This document shows positions 1-11,169 of a DNA stretch of 64,000 bases, one piece after another. This DNA is from Cordylochernes scorpioides. Lineage: Eukaryota; Arthropoda; Arachnida; Pseudoscorpiones; Chernetidae. Made by a program: the position numbers and the translations under genes. The DNA is taken from NCBI GenBank assembly GCA_030710605.1, contig CP092881.1:73805095-73869094 (forward strand), in the 5' to 3' direction. The stretch's first letter is position 1. Each line of letters opens with the position of its first letter. Under the pieces are notes generated by a model that saw nothing but the letters and a program-made list of their open reading frames with translations, searched no databases and was not told the origin of the DNA.

Positions 1-19
1 ATTTAAATAGTAAAAAATA

Positions 20-1900
20 ACACAAACATTGAGAGGATAGATTTGCAAAGGTAACCAAGTGCCCACAATACAGACACAATAATTTGAACCTACCAACTAT
101 TGAGGGGATAGATTTGCCATGGTAACCAAGTCACCACAATACAGACACATTAATGTGAACCTACCAACCATTGAGGAAATAGATTTGCCATGGTAACCAA
201 GTATCCACAATACAGACACAATAATGTGAACCTACCAACCATTGAGGGGATAGATTTGCCTGGTAACCAAGTACCCACAATACACACACAATAATGTGAA
301 CCTACCAACCATTGAGGGGATAGATTTGCCATGGTAACCAAGTCACCACAATACAGACACAATAATGTGAACCTACCAACCATTGAGGGGATAGATTTGC
401 CATGGTAACCAAGTACCCACAATACAGACACAATAATGTGAACCTACCAACCATTGAGGGGATAGATTTGCCATGGTAACCAAGTCACCACAATAGACAC
501 ACAATAATGTGAACCTACCAACCATTGAAGGGATAGATTTGCCATGGTAACCAAGTACCCACAATACAGACACAATAATGTGAACCTGCCAACCATTGAG
601 GGGATAGATTTGCCATGGTAACCAAGACTCCACAATACAGACACAATAATATGAACCTACCAACCATTGAGGGGATAGATTTGCCATGGTAACCAAGTAC
701 CCACAATACAGACACAATAATGTGAACCTACCAACCACTGAGGGGATAGATTTGCCATGGTAACCAAGTATCCACAATAAAGACACAATAATGTGAACCT
801 ACCAACTATTGAGGGGATAGATTTGCCATGGTAACCAACTACCCACAATACAGACACAATAATGTGAACCTACCAACCGTTGAGGGGATAGATTTGCCAT
901 GGTAACCAAGTACCCACAAAATAGACACAATAATGTGACCTACCAACCATTGAGGGGATAGATTTGCCATGGTAACCAAGTATCCACAATCCAGACACAA
1001 TAATGTGAACCTACCAACCATTGAGGGTAAGATTTGCCATGGTAACCAAGTACCCACAATACAGAAACAATAATGTGAACCTACCAACCATTGAAAGGAT
1101 AGATTTGCCATGGTAGCCAAGTATCCACAATACAGACACAATATCTTGAACCTACCAACCATTGAGGGGATAGATTTGCCATGGTAACCAAGTACCCAAA
1201 ATACAGACACAATAATGTGAACCTACCAACCACTGAGGGGATAGATTTGCCATGGTAACCAAGTCTCCACAATACAGACACAATAATGTGAACCTACCAA
1301 CTATTGAGGGGATAGATTTGCCATGGTAACCAAGTCACCACAATACAGACACAATAATGTAAACCTACCAACCATTGAGAGGATAGATTTGCCAAGGTAA
1401 CCAAGTGCCCACAATACAGACACAATAATTTGAACCTACCAGCCATTGAGGAGATAGATTTGCCATGGTAACCAAGTCTCAACAATACAGACACAATAAT
1501 GGGAACCTACCAACCATTGAGGGGATAGATTTGCCATGGTAACCAAGTATAACAATACAGACACAATAATGTGAACCTACCAACCACTGAGGGGATAGAT
1601 TTGCCATGGTAACCAAGTCTTCACAATACAGACTCAATAATGTGAACCCACCAACCTTTGAGGGGATAGATTTGCCATAGTAACCAAGTATCCACAATAC
1701 AGACACAATAATGTGAACCTACCAACCATTGAGGGGATAGATTTGCCATGGTAACCAAGTACCCACAATACAGACATAATAATGTGAGCCTACCAACCAT
1801 TGAATGGATAGTTTGGCAATGTAACCTAAGTCCTTACTAAAGCTGCACAACAATGAAGAATCCGCTAACCATTGAAAGGTTACATTTGCCGTTGACCAAT
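20..1900. repeat. 71-bp minisatellite array, about 26 units
   Basis: Tandem repeat with a 71-bp period; landmarks such as GGGGATAGATTTGCCATGG and AACCTACCAACCATTGAGG recur every 71 bases. Units differ by scattered substitutions and small indels. From about 1,800 the units decay (GGATAGTTTGGCAATG, then AACCATTGAAAGGTTACATTTG) and the array fades out by about 1,900. The unit has few stops on the minus strand, so staggered open frames of about 66 codons appear every 71 bases. They follow from the period and are not evidence of a gene. The left edge lies about 20 bases inside the window. Confidence 0.95.
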
Positions 1901-2460
1901 ATCAGAGCCTGTGTAAATCAGACAATGTTTGCACGACGTCTGATGCGTGCGTCCCTTATATCTTAATTACGGGGGTTCCCAACCCCGAACTTTTCACATG
2001 AGCTCCCATTATAAAAGGGGCTTACCTCCAACAAGCTGTTCGTGATTCCAATTTCACGGTCCCCTGACTCCCGACATTGTCCCCTAGGATCGCATTCCTT
2101 TGTATTAGCACAGGCTGGAATGGGATAATTAGGAGGCGATTGTTGGGATGACAAATCACCTCAGCGGCCACCTTGTCTTTTTAAATGGAAATGGTCTTTT
2201 TTATTTCCTTGTAGATTGGGCGGCGCGGGCAACACTTCGCCATTCTCTGCTCAAGACTTGGTATTCTCGGCGGGAGGTTCTTCAATGGCAGCTTGTTGAA
2301 TAATTGAAGTGGGATCTCTCCTTTCAACACCAGCATCCTTCAACTGAGCTAGGCCACGTCTGCTAAACAAACCTCCAGAAGTTATGTAATCCACACTCCC
2401 GCTCTTTCTCAAAGTGAAGATTACATTTCTGATAACCTTTTTCAAGACATTTCTGTTTCT
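1900..2460. other. Unrecognised GC-richer segment
   Basis: This stretch is richer in G and C than its surroundings and is not obviously repeated in the window. On the plus strand a pyrimidine-rich tract ending in TTATTTCCTTGTAG (about 2,200-2,213) looks like a splice acceptor. On the minus strand two short open frames exist (1,963-2,154 and 2,251-2,445). I recognise neither protein. It could be part of a single-copy gene or an old element. Confidence 0.3.
2251..2445 (-). CDS. Possible short exon or ORF, function unknown
   Basis: An open frame of 64 codons with a balanced, protein-like composition: basic at its N-terminal side, a Gly/Arg-rich stretch (SGGLFSRRGLAQL) in the middle and an acidic, Pro-rich end (AAIEEPPAENTKS) before the stop. 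Upstream on the minus strand, a CTCTCTCTCTTTGAG tract followed by ACAG could act as a splice acceptor. I know no family that matches. No other exon is visible nearby, and the frame may be fortuitous. Confidence 0.15.
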   Translation of the reverse strand: MKKVIRNVIFTLRKSGSVDYITSGGLFSRRGLAQLKDAGVERRDPTSIIQQAAIEEPPAENTKS

Positions 2461-2942
2461 TCTATATGATGACTCAAAGAGAGAGAGAGATAATCTAAAA
2501 ATATCGAATAAGAAATTTCTAAGTTCAGATAAGTGAAAATTTCAAATTGAAAAGGAAAGAGAAAATTTAATATTATTATAGTCGTTTTCAAAAATATTTG
2601 ATAAATTTATCTTTACTTCGAAAAAAATAACTTCTTTTTGGAACACTCGCTCTAGGCATTAAAATTATATTTCAATAGGCAACAGGTTTATGTAGATGAG
2701 TATCTTCTCATTTTGATTGGAATCTTAATTTTTCAGGTATTACCGCCCTTCTAAGGAGTACATATACCCTTTATCTACTATTTTATTATATATTTTTCCA
2801 CCTTTGTAACAATTGATTAGAAGAATCATTAAAATTGTTAATTGTGAAATTGTCTACAGGAGTTCAAGAATGTATCTAACGGCGTTTCTTTATTGTTCAT
2901 TTTCGTACCCCTGTAAAAGTGTGGTATTCCCGAAACCTTGGA

Positions 2943-3141
2943 ATTGAGATTGAAACTGATTTATTTCAAAGTCCATATGAGATTATATAAGATTAAATAC
3001 AGAATAAATATAAATATGAATAAATAAGATTATATAATGATAAATATTTGAATAAATTGATATAAATATATAAAACAATTGATAAATATACATATATATA
3101 TATAAATATATATACAAGTCGTCATTGGTGGCGCCCACCGA
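2943..3141 (+). repeat. Left copy of a ~185-bp direct repeat
   Basis: Starts near GAATTGAGATTGAAAC and ends with GTCGTCATTGGTGGC followed by CCCACCG. The same succession of AT-rich motifs (CATATGAGATTATATAAG, GATTATATAATGATAAA, a TATATA run) occurs again at 4,143-4,327. The two copies flank about 1 kb, so they could be terminal repeats of a small non-autonomous element or dispersed copies of one repeat. Confidence 0.6.
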
Positions 3142-4142
3142 AACCTTGAGATTGACAAAAATATTGAAAAGACTCTCATCTCCAGAATCCTGTTGCCTTA
3201 TTTGATATCTTAGATCAATCCAACAGTGGCCATGGCAGGAACGCAGGGTCAGTTGATCCAAAACATGAAATAAATTATAATTTGATATATAACTGGGACT
3301 TCTGAGAAAAATAATTATAGAAAATATATCTTCTTCTTTCTATTCCGGATTAATTGACAATTTAGAGAATGGTCTTCTAACCCCTATGGCAGAACGCGAC
3401 TTCCAGTGGCAAGGGATCCTAGGATCTGGTAGTAAAGATGTCTCTCAGGGATGGAGGAAACGTAGAGATGGTAGGGGAACAGCGCCTGAGAGCAGGGAGA
3501 GGCAGGAGTCTTGGCTGGGGAGGAAATCCAGTAGAAGAGGACAGTGAAGGTGGAGGCAGGAGGTCCATGAAGCCTAGAACTTGAGAGCCCTAGACTTCAA
3601 GATAGGGCAGCTTGAAATTGAAAATATATTAAGAGGTAAATTTTAAGGTGAGGTCACTATCACAAGTTCTGGGTGAATCTAAGTGATAACAATTGGTACT
3701 GTAAATATCTCACCGAAAACATCTTGGAATTTACACTTTAAGAAGTTTTCAATGTAAAAAGAACATATATATATCCCCAAAAATATTGCCGTTTTAAATT
3801 AAACCAGCTCTATAATATAATAATTTATACTTTTATAAAACCAAAAGTTTGAATGCAGACTATATCTAAAAAGTTCGACATGCTACCTTATTTCTTAATT
3901 TAATATTTTTCTAATAAATATCTTAGTTCATGGTTTGATGCTTAAAAAATTGGTTCAACCACCAATTTCTTATAAAAATTCAGTTCACGAACTTTTAATT
4001 ATTAACAGCACACTCGAGAGAAATATATTGGTTGTGTTTGTTATCTTTATCAAACCACTGGGTTATGTGCCATGGGATATTCCTGGATTTAAAAAAAAAA
4101 TATTCATTAAATATTTGTTTCTCCATAGAGAGAAAGAGAGAG
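3142..4142. other. Segment between direct repeats, with a purine-rich part
   Basis: No credible gene. Positions 3,380-3,620 are G/A-rich (GGGAGAGGCAGGAG-like runs), unlike the AT-rich surroundings. A stretch near 3,391-3,428, with the core GGGATCCTAGGATCTGG, is partly similar to sequence near 18,109-18,142 and 37,348-37,380, upstream of Gypsy-1, which suggests a shared dispersed repeat. The rest is AT-rich and unremarkable. Confidence 0.35.
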
Positions 4143-4327
4143 AGATTGAGATTGGAACTTCTTTATTACAATGTTCATATAAGATTATATAAGGTTAAAT
4201 ACAAAATAAATGCATACGATTATATAATGATGAAAAATATGAGTAAATAGCTATAAATGTATAAAATAATTAATAAATATACATATATATATAATTTATA
4301 CAATGTCGTCATTGGTGGCCCCCACCG
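4143..4327 (+). repeat. Right copy of the ~185-bp direct repeat
   Basis: Matches 2,943-3,141 in the same orientation, with many substitutions and small indels. It also ends in GTCGTCATTGGTGGC and CCCACCG. The divergence suggests an old pair. Confidence 0.6.
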
Positions 4328-4492
4328 CTGGAAAGACAGAGAGAGAGAAAGGAATTTTATAATACTTTTCTTCCAGAGTAAGGGATGGAATACATTTATT
4401 CTTGGAACATTTCAATGAATAGTCCAATCATCGCCAAGTTACAGCTATCAATAAAAACAAGGATAAAACACATGATAGCAAAATCACCATGG

Positions 4493-4829
4493 AATTCTCA
4501 GTTATAGAAACGACATTTGAAAATTATCCCGCAAATGTGTTTCTTTGAACGAAAATTCGAAAATTATTTTAAGGAGAAATAACGAATATTTCTAACCTTA
4601 GGGATGAAGTATGAAAGGATGAATTGTGAAGAGTAAAAATAAATTCCGCTCATCATTACTCTTCAAAATTCATCCTATCATACTTCATCCCTAAGGTTAG
4701 AAATAATCGTTATTTCTCCTTAAAATAAATTTCGATTTTTCGTTCAATAGAAAAATTTGCGGGATAATTGTCAAATGTAGTTTCTACAATCATAAGCCGT
4801 ATTATATTGTATTATAAATTCTCAGTTAT
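4493..4829 (-). mobile_element. Hairpin element with one-sided tail, copy H1
   Basis: Perfect 13-bp direct repeats AATTCTCAGTTAT (4,493-4,505 and 4,817-4,829) flank a ~311-bp insert. The insert is a long inverted repeat: the left arm from GAAACGACATTTG through AAGGAGAAATAACG and CCTTAGGGATGAAGTATG is repeated in reverse complement in the right arm, ending CAAATGTAGTTTC. Only the right side carries an extra tail, CAATCATAAGCCGTATTATA followed by TTGTATTATA. No protein is encoded. The arms match copies at 10,310, 33,346 and 60,990. The long flanking repeats and the asymmetric tail differ from ordinary TA-targeted MITEs. Confidence 0.75.
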
Positions 4830-5904
4830 GTTTGTGTATTAAAGAAGACCACAATGAAATATATCTTCAAAGCTTGTATAGGAAAGCTGAAATGCATGTA
4901 ACCCGAAGTATAAGCTATAAGATCAATTTTAGGCATGAAATATGATACATTCAGCTTTGTTCATCCGCAATTTATTCGAGACAAGCGCAGACGCCGTTAT
5001 TTATTGCCCCAGAGAATAGTTGGTAGCTCTACCATCGAGAGCTACATCTACAGATCTGTAGGTAGAGTCAGAATTTGTGGATGGATAGTTTGGAATGAAC
5101 ATGTTATTTTCCAAATGTATCACATAAATATTTAACACAGTAAGATACTCCAGGACCAAGTAAAGAAATATAGAGAATAGTAATATAATTTTATTCGCGA
5201 TCGAACGTTGTACTGTACGTATTACATCCCAAACACGACACCAGCCATCTCTGTCTTGAGCTCAATGTACCATCTCGACGACCGTTAAGCCAGTGAGTTC
5301 CTTTGATTGGTCCATGGAGCGTGTCAGCGGGCGTCCAGACTATAGAGAATACCGCCCTATTACATCCTTTTAAAGAGTTAAAAATTGTGTTCTTATTCAG
5401 CAGATTACAATCTTTAAACCTAGAAGCTAAAGGGGGGTTCACTCTGCTTTTTTTTTTTTTTGGATAAATGCAAATGAATTAGGAGGTCATACAAATCTCC
5501 TTCAGTTAATAAATGAAATTCGAATGAAACATGTGCTTTTAAATTTGCTTTAATATTTTAAAATATAAGATGTTGAAATAAAGTGTATGTTATCAATCAT
5601 ATTCTCCTGAGAGTAAGATAGTGCTGCGTCATATCCAGACGTCGTTTGTGTTCTTTGTCGTCAGGATTGTAGAGAGATCAACACGCGAGTTCATGATGGA
5701 ATTCAGCTAAAGTTTGAGATTTATCACACTGATACGAAATGGATGGAGTACAGCATAAGTTGAAATTGTCTTCAACTTCTTTCGTCTGAAGGATCCTTGG
5801 CGCCGTGGCTGTACACTGTACACGTCCTGTCTAGCGACACCGACCTGTAGGCCGATACGCTGCAGACTGACAGACTTGTCCCGGTGTCCATTATCCACAT
5901 AGAG
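4830..5904. other. No recognised feature
   Basis: AT-rich sequence. Short open frames exist on both strands (for example 5,191-5,442 minus) but have no recognisable domain. The segment 5,200-5,380 is GC-richer and could be an old element fragment. A T-run lies at 5,449-5,460. Confidence 0.3.
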
Positions 5905-6218
5905 CAGTCCGTTCAGTACAGTTCAGTCACCATCCCAGCCTGATCAAGTTTAGGGCATCAACCGCCTTCCAGTCATACGCTGCTATCCACCGCACCTTCT
6001 CTGGCCGCGGTTTCTTCAGGACTCCTTTCAGTCGAACTGCTATCACGAGGCTGTGTTCTCGTTCCCGGGTTTCAGCATATTTTTCCTATTATTTGCCTGG
6101 GGAATCTAACTTTTTTGAACAACCTTGGTGACGTGCAGCACCTTGGTACTTTGCTACAGTGCATTGCGACTTGTCTGCTTGCTACATTCATTTTTGGACT
6201 CATAAATCATACACTTTG
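5905..6218 (+). promoter_or_regulatory. Possible transcription start region with splice donor
   Basis: A GC-richer stretch containing initiator-like GTTCAGTACAGTTCAGTCAC near 5,910-5,930 and ending in CACTTTG directly before GTAAGTAG (donor GT at 6,219). This could be a non-coding first exon or part of a retroelement LTR. I see no downstream exon, no TATA box at a fixed distance and no second copy in the window. Confidence 0.15.
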
Positions 6219-8290
6219 GTAAGTAGCCCGTGAAACCATAGTATCTCTTCCCGCATCTATCTATCTCTTATACCCCCTTCTTTAATCCCACGGTCTCTCC
6301 TGGAGCCAGTAGCACTTCCTTGTCTAACACCATTCCGTATTGGCTCTTGTGATTAGTGGGGAATCAGATGTCACAATAGTTTTAAGAAAGATTAGGTTTT
6401 CCATATAGGTTTACATGAAGAGAGCATATAGAATGGCAATATTCAATGTGGACAAGCACACCACTATTTGAAAGAACACAAATCAGTGAGCCGCCTGTTT
6501 TTTACTCTACGCTAAAACGATCAAAATTATATCCTTGCATTGGTGAAAATAATAGCATTAGGGGGCATTAAAAAGTCAAATTTTATACCATGGATTAAGT
6601 TTTAGCCTTATTCTTACAAGAAGTATGTCGAATTCCAAGAATATTACGGAAATAAATTAGAGGATTTACAGACTTTTTTTTTAAATGTGAAGTGTATGTG
6701 ACATATATATATATATCATTTCCTGGTAACCCCTATACCGAAAGACCTTTAGAAAGAACATTCAGAAGCAATAACGTGTGCTTTAAGGAACCCAAATAAA
6801 AATATCATTCAATGAATATTCTTATTCCTGGTAAATAATGCAACTGATGTGTTTTGAAACAATATAGAAGAACAAATAAACGAATTTGAAAAGAAAGAAC
6901 GCTTTAGTCGAAGAAATTACACACACAATCTTCAATTTAGTCTTTGTCGAAATGTGTATTGAAGTTTTCAAATCCCTAATTAAATTAGGAAGTTCTAAAA
7001 TATGACCCGTCTGGATTTAATAACCTGCTTCGAAAAAGCAAGAAATCTTGGAAAAAGGAAGCAAAATATGTAACAGTAAAAATATTTATTTTTTGTAAGG
7101 TTCTGGTTAAGGTTCCAAAGACCTCTTTCAACTAACTGGATCTGAAATTTGCTGTTGGTAAAGAAGCATATAGAGCTGCTTTCAGAATGGCTCGTAAACA
7201 TAACACATGGTCTTTCAGAGCCGCGGTTTTATTGTCCATACACCTCGTTAACATCCTCGTAAACCATCGACTGGGAAATATGCAAACTGGTTAGAGTAAT
7301 GGGCCTCATTCTCCTCGGAATCCGATACTTGATCCTCAAGACATTTATTGTGGTTTTATCATGGGAACTACACTCACTGTTGTTAGTATGGTTTCTTATC
7401 AAATTTATATGCAAATCACGGTGTCAAAAATGACATGTATAAAATAACAATCTATCTCTTATTTGGAAATGTTGCATTTTACCACAACATATCGCCAAAC
7501 CAGTACCATTTCTGAATACACGTCGTAGAGAGAAAGAAACCACAATTAAAATCTCATTACAGGATTTATCAGGCCTAAACACCTTGTATGAGGCTATATC
7601 TATGTGTTCTTTTGTTATGACTCTTTATAAAAGACCAAAAACAAAAGAAATCCGATAGAGAAAGGCTGGAAGATTCAACGGGAAACCTCTGAATGAACCA
7701 TTGTCGATTTCTGATATTTTTCCATCTCAATATCGGGGAAGGTTAGTTATTTGCATATATTGCCTGTTGATGTGTGTGTGTTTTGGAAAACCACTTTTTT
7801 TTTCTTATTTTAATAAAGCGCAGAGATAAAATTTTCTTTTGGTTATATGCTGAGTTTATTCACACTCACATGGACAAAACTTAAAACAGTTTTACCTTTT
7901 AACATGTATATCGGGCTTCAGGTAATAACTCTGAAAGATATTTGATATACACACAGTAACTTTTATTGAAGGCACACGAAATAACGAAGTGTGAAAAAAA
8001 TTGCCTCTGTCTCCCTAAAAAAAAAACAGACAACCGGTGACATCAAAGACATTCCACTTCCTTAAGTTTTGTCTATAAGTATAGGAAGGTATGTGTATTT
8101 TCCTGTTTTAAATTTTACGCTGTGAGAAAATTGTGCAAAAATCTATATACCTTAAGAAACGGTTTAAGAACCAGAGCGTAACCATTGGTCAACTTTATTG
8201 TCTTTTCTTCTTCTTTGTTATTTCTGAGTGAAGTAGAATGTGTCTGCTTTTATAATTGATACTGAAGAGCACTACTCAGTAGCAGGCCAC
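6219..8290. other. About 2 kb with no recognised feature
   Basis: AT-rich DNA with only short, unconvincing open frames and small microsatellite runs (TATATATATATATC near 6,710). No array, terminal repeats or protein domain were noticed on either strand. Confidence 0.5.
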
Positions 8291-8299
8291 TGACTTAGC

Positions 8300-8530
8300 T
8301 CCAAAAGAAATGGCCGCCTCTGACATGAGGAACAGACGCCATGATCAGCCGCTCCTAACATGGAGTACAGACTCATCCTGTATCCCTGGATTAGGAGCCC
8401 TTACAGGGTACTATCAGCTGGGCCAGCTGAGCCCAGGTTTTTTAGTGAGCTTGTTACTGCTCCCCCTCCTCCTTTTTCATCCGGGCTTTGGACTGGCAAA
8501 AAGGTGGAGTTTTATTGTTTTTTAAAAACA
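8300..8530 (+). other. Unidentified GC-richer fragment, possible old element
   Basis: Two overlapping frames (8,310-8,525 and 8,360-8,674) cover a GC-richer patch in AT-rich surroundings. One predicted product has a Leu-rich hydrophobic run, the other a Pro-rich run, and I recognise neither. The palindrome CAGCTGGGCCAGCTG lies near 8,417. The patch looks like a transposon fragment, but I cannot name a family. Confidence 0.2.
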
Positions 8531-8879
8531 TTGAAAGATTTCGGTCGTTGTTCAGGTAATCCAGTGCTCTTCGGTTGTTACTTTCACAAAACTCGATATC
8601 TCTGGGAATATTTGCATCAATATATTTACAAATACATTTATACAAAAACTATAATCAAATTTATAAATGAATAACTTGTGCGAGTAGTCTTACAACCGGG
8701 AAAGGAAAATGCCCTAAAAGGTATCCCTCCGTCATGAAAGATATGTGAATGTCTTTGTAGTGAGAGTATAGCTTAGATTTATCCATTCTTGTAAGGTCGT
8801 TTTGTATAGTATATAGTTTTAATAATTGATTTATATATTTTTTAAAATAGCCTATCGTCTTCCCCGTATTTTTTTACCT

Positions 8880-9000
8880 ATGTATGGAAATTTTGGTTTG
8901 AATTAGTGAACTACTGCGAATTTGTATACCGGACATACAAACCAACAAACAAACAAACAAACATACAAACATTCATTTTTATATATATAGAAGAAGAAGA
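8880..9000 (+). repeat. 3' end of a dispersed element (CAAA/CATA microsatellite plus TTTATATATATAG)
   Basis: A run of AAACAAAC/ATACAAAC repeats followed by CATTCATTTTTATATATATAG. This layout recurs at 9,300-9,350 and at the end of the insertion at 12,290-12,350, which marks it as a common 3' terminus of one repeat superfamily. It resembles 3' ends of widespread arthropod non-LTR or SINE elements, but I do not assign a clade. Confidence 0.5.
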
Positions 9001-9038
9001 TATAATATAAATGAGTTTTAAAATTGTTAAAAAAAAAA

Positions 9039-9109
9039 TGCATCGGCCGGGAATCGAACCCTGGCCGCCCGCGTGGCAGGCGAGCATTCTACCACTGAAC
9101 CACCGATGC
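9039..9109 (-). tRNA. tRNA-Gly (anticodon GCC)
   Basis: Read on the minus strand, the 71 bases fold as a standard glycine tRNA. The 7-bp acceptor stem is GCATCGG with CCGATGC and discriminator A. The A-box region reads TGGTTCAGTGG, the anticodon loop CTGCCAC carries GCC, and the B box is GGTTCGATTCC. The length is normal for this isoacceptor. A T-run follows the 3' end at once (minus strand TTTTTTTTT, from 9,038 down), as expected for RNA polymerase III termination. One oddity: the T stem reads CAGGG against CCCGG, leaving one A-G mismatch where eukaryotic tRNA-Gly normally has C-G. It may be a functional gene with one change or a recently decayed copy. It sits between two 3' ends of dispersed elements. 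Confidence 0.85.
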
Positions 9110-9350
9110 TTTAAAAAAATGGCCATATTTAGGTATTCATTCCATTCCGGATTAGTCCGCGTAAAAAAAAAAGTTCTTCAAATGAAAAAAATAAATAGCC
9201 AAAAATACTAATCAAAATGCAGCCGAAAATTTTCCTCAGGTTTATAAAAAGCGACATGCAAAATTTGGTACCAATTGGTTCAGTAGTTTTTGAGTTTATC
9301 GCGAAACAGACAGACAGACAGAAATTGACTTTTATATATATAGAGAAGAG
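9110..9350 (+). repeat. Second dispersed-element 3' end
   Basis: Contains CAATTGGTTCAGTAGTTTTT followed by GAGTTTATCGCGAAACAGAC, CAGACAGACAGA and CTTTTATATATATAGAG. This is the same terminal layout as at 8,880-9,000 and 12,290-12,350 and is typical of an interspersed element 3' end in arthropods. There is no coding potential. Confidence 0.5.
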
Positions 9351-9394
9351 ATAAAACAAAGCTTCGAGGGCTGCATATCTTTTATTAGAACGAA

Positions 9395-9440
9395 TATAAT
9401 ACTAGCTTTCGGGCACATACGCCCTTCTACAGGAATTAAT
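9395..9440 (+). repeat. Penelope-like terminal motif
   Basis: Reads AGCTTTCGGGCACATACGCC then CTTCTACAGGA. The same motif occurs at 60,160-60,195 and, in reverse complement, at 60,225-60,265 and 62,930-62,965. Paired inverted motifs of this kind are usual at Penelope-like element ends. Only a terminus is left here. Confidence 0.4.
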
Positions 9441-9839
9441 GAAACAATAATCCGACTAGTTTGAAATAGGTTTTATATACACGTAACTTTTGTTTTGCAT
9501 ATCACGCGCAATTTGAAAAATATATGATTTAAAATTTTGGTTCAGAAATATTGTAACTAAAACCTAGAGGGAGACACACATGATAAATACGGTGTTCTAA
9601 ATGTACAAGAAAATAGAAACTTTTAAAACCATAAAATTTAAATAGCACACATTATAAAAATACTAAGGCCTTCATCGTCCGAGGTTGGAATATCAGACGG
9701 AAGAATTCTCCCAGATAGAATAGATGGAACTATTGAAGAAAGATAGAGAGGAAGAGGATTCCACAAAAAAATCCCTAAAGAGGAGAAGATATCAGAATAT
9801 TTCCAAGTAGAATAAGTTGGGAATGAGATAAGAAGAATC

Positions 9840-10157
9840 AAAAGACTAGGTCTTAATTTAGAAAAGTTGGAAAAGGAAATAGAAAACAATACAGCCGATT
9901 GTTTTGAACTCATTGCAATATTTAAAAATATCGAGAAGATTAAACAGCAGTTAGAATAAGCATGTGAATATTTTATGGGGATAACATATACAGACGAACT
10001 TTTATTACAAATAGAGGAAATAACCGATAAATATTATAAACTAGAAGTGAAAATTCATCGGTTAACTCAACATTTTCACAATGATGCAAATTTACCTCTA
10101 AATAACAATGCAGTTAATAAGAATTATGCTAACCTACCATTCCCCCAGATAGAATAG
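9840..10157 (+). pseudogene. Gag-like coiled-coil fragment, copy A
   Basis: The frame encodes a charged helical protein (RLGLNLEKLEKEIENN, then IEEITDKYYKLEVKIH) ending with PFPQIE. The pattern of Glu/Lys-rich heptads followed by a Pro-containing linker is like the N-terminal part of BEL/Pao-type Gag proteins, but that is only a resemblance. Copy A has a TAA stop where copy B reads through (near 9,957), and the frame ends in TAG after PFPQIE in both. No protease or RT follows. Confidence 0.35.
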
Positions 10158-10309
10158 ATGGAACTTTTGAAGAAAGATTGGAAGGAAGCATTCCACAAAA
10201 ATTCCCTAAAGAGGAGAAGATATCAGAATATTTTTAAGTAGAATAAGCTGGGAATGAGACGCTCGAATCATTCCTCGTATATCTTACTGCAATTTGACCA
10301 TTAATAATA

Positions 10310-10505
10310 CAATACACTATAATATAATACAATATAATGCGGCTTATGATTGTAGAACGACATTTGAAAATTATCCCGCAAGTGTTTCTTTTGAACGAAA
10401 AATCGAAATTTATTCTAAGGAGAAATAACGATTATTACATATAGAAAAAATCGTTATTTCTCCTTAGAATAAATTTCGATTTTTTTCTCCAGAAGAAATA
10501 CCAAC
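10310..10505 (+). mobile_element. Hairpin element H4, copy A (3' arm deleted)
   Basis: The tail ACAATATAATGCGGCTTATG leads into a left arm beginning GATTGTAGAACGACATTTG, then AAGGAGAAATAACG and the complementary AAATCGTTATTTCTCC. Compared with copy B (33,346-33,592), about 52 bases of the outer 3' arm are missing, so the hairpin is incomplete. It is the same family as 4,493-4,829. Confidence 0.65.
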
Positions 10506-10737
10506 AAACAGCTTGTAGCACGAAACAGAGGGGATACCTCATCTATGAAGATCTGAATAGACATTAGATTTCATAAGGAAAGGAGAGATAGTTGGTATTT
10601 ATTTTCTAAGAAATGATGACTTAAGTGAAGCAACAAAGTGTCCCATCCAATGTAAGAAGGATTCAGAGAACGATGAATGAGACTATTGGTCACAATCTTC
10701 TATTGTATTAAGATAAATGAAATTACCTTTGGGGAGT

Positions 10738-10872
10738 TTTTTTTTTTTTTCTTATCCCTAGTACACGTGGTACAGGCCATGATAATTATGGTGGGTAGAA
10801 GTAGGCGACTGCTTTTATTGTAAGTGCACCACATGTCTACACATGGGAAAAGCAGTTCGACTTTTGAAGAGT
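10738..10872 (-). repeat. SINE 3' fragment, minus orientation, copy A
   Basis: A T-run then CTTATCCCTAGTACACGTGG, GGCCATGATAATTATGG and CACCACATGTCTACACATGG. This is the reverse complement of the 3' part of the SINE at 63,028-63,330, so it is a 5'-truncated copy with its A-tail seen as Ts. Confidence 0.75.
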
Positions 10873-11169
10873 TCTTCAATGAAGTGGTTTATAAACATTC
10901 ATGGGATTCGGGTAACACGATTCCTGTCAAAATTGTCAGAAATCGCTAAGCATCTTCACTGAAGGCTTCAGACACAGTGAGCTGAATTTTGATAAGTAAT
11001 CAGGAAAAAAGGAGGAAGTGTTGACAGCTGCCTCATTAGAAATGACAATCGTGCTGTCGATGCCTGGAGCGACGTACTCATGATTGATGGGGATTTCTGG
11101 AATGGAGGATCTCTGAACGACGTTCAACAGATCCTTTCGGTGATCTATCAGGCAGAAATTCGATGATCT

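Noticed and set aside
20..1900. Staggered minus-strand ORFs of ~66 codons as a gene family
   Set aside because: They repeat every 71 bases in shifting frames of one minisatellite.
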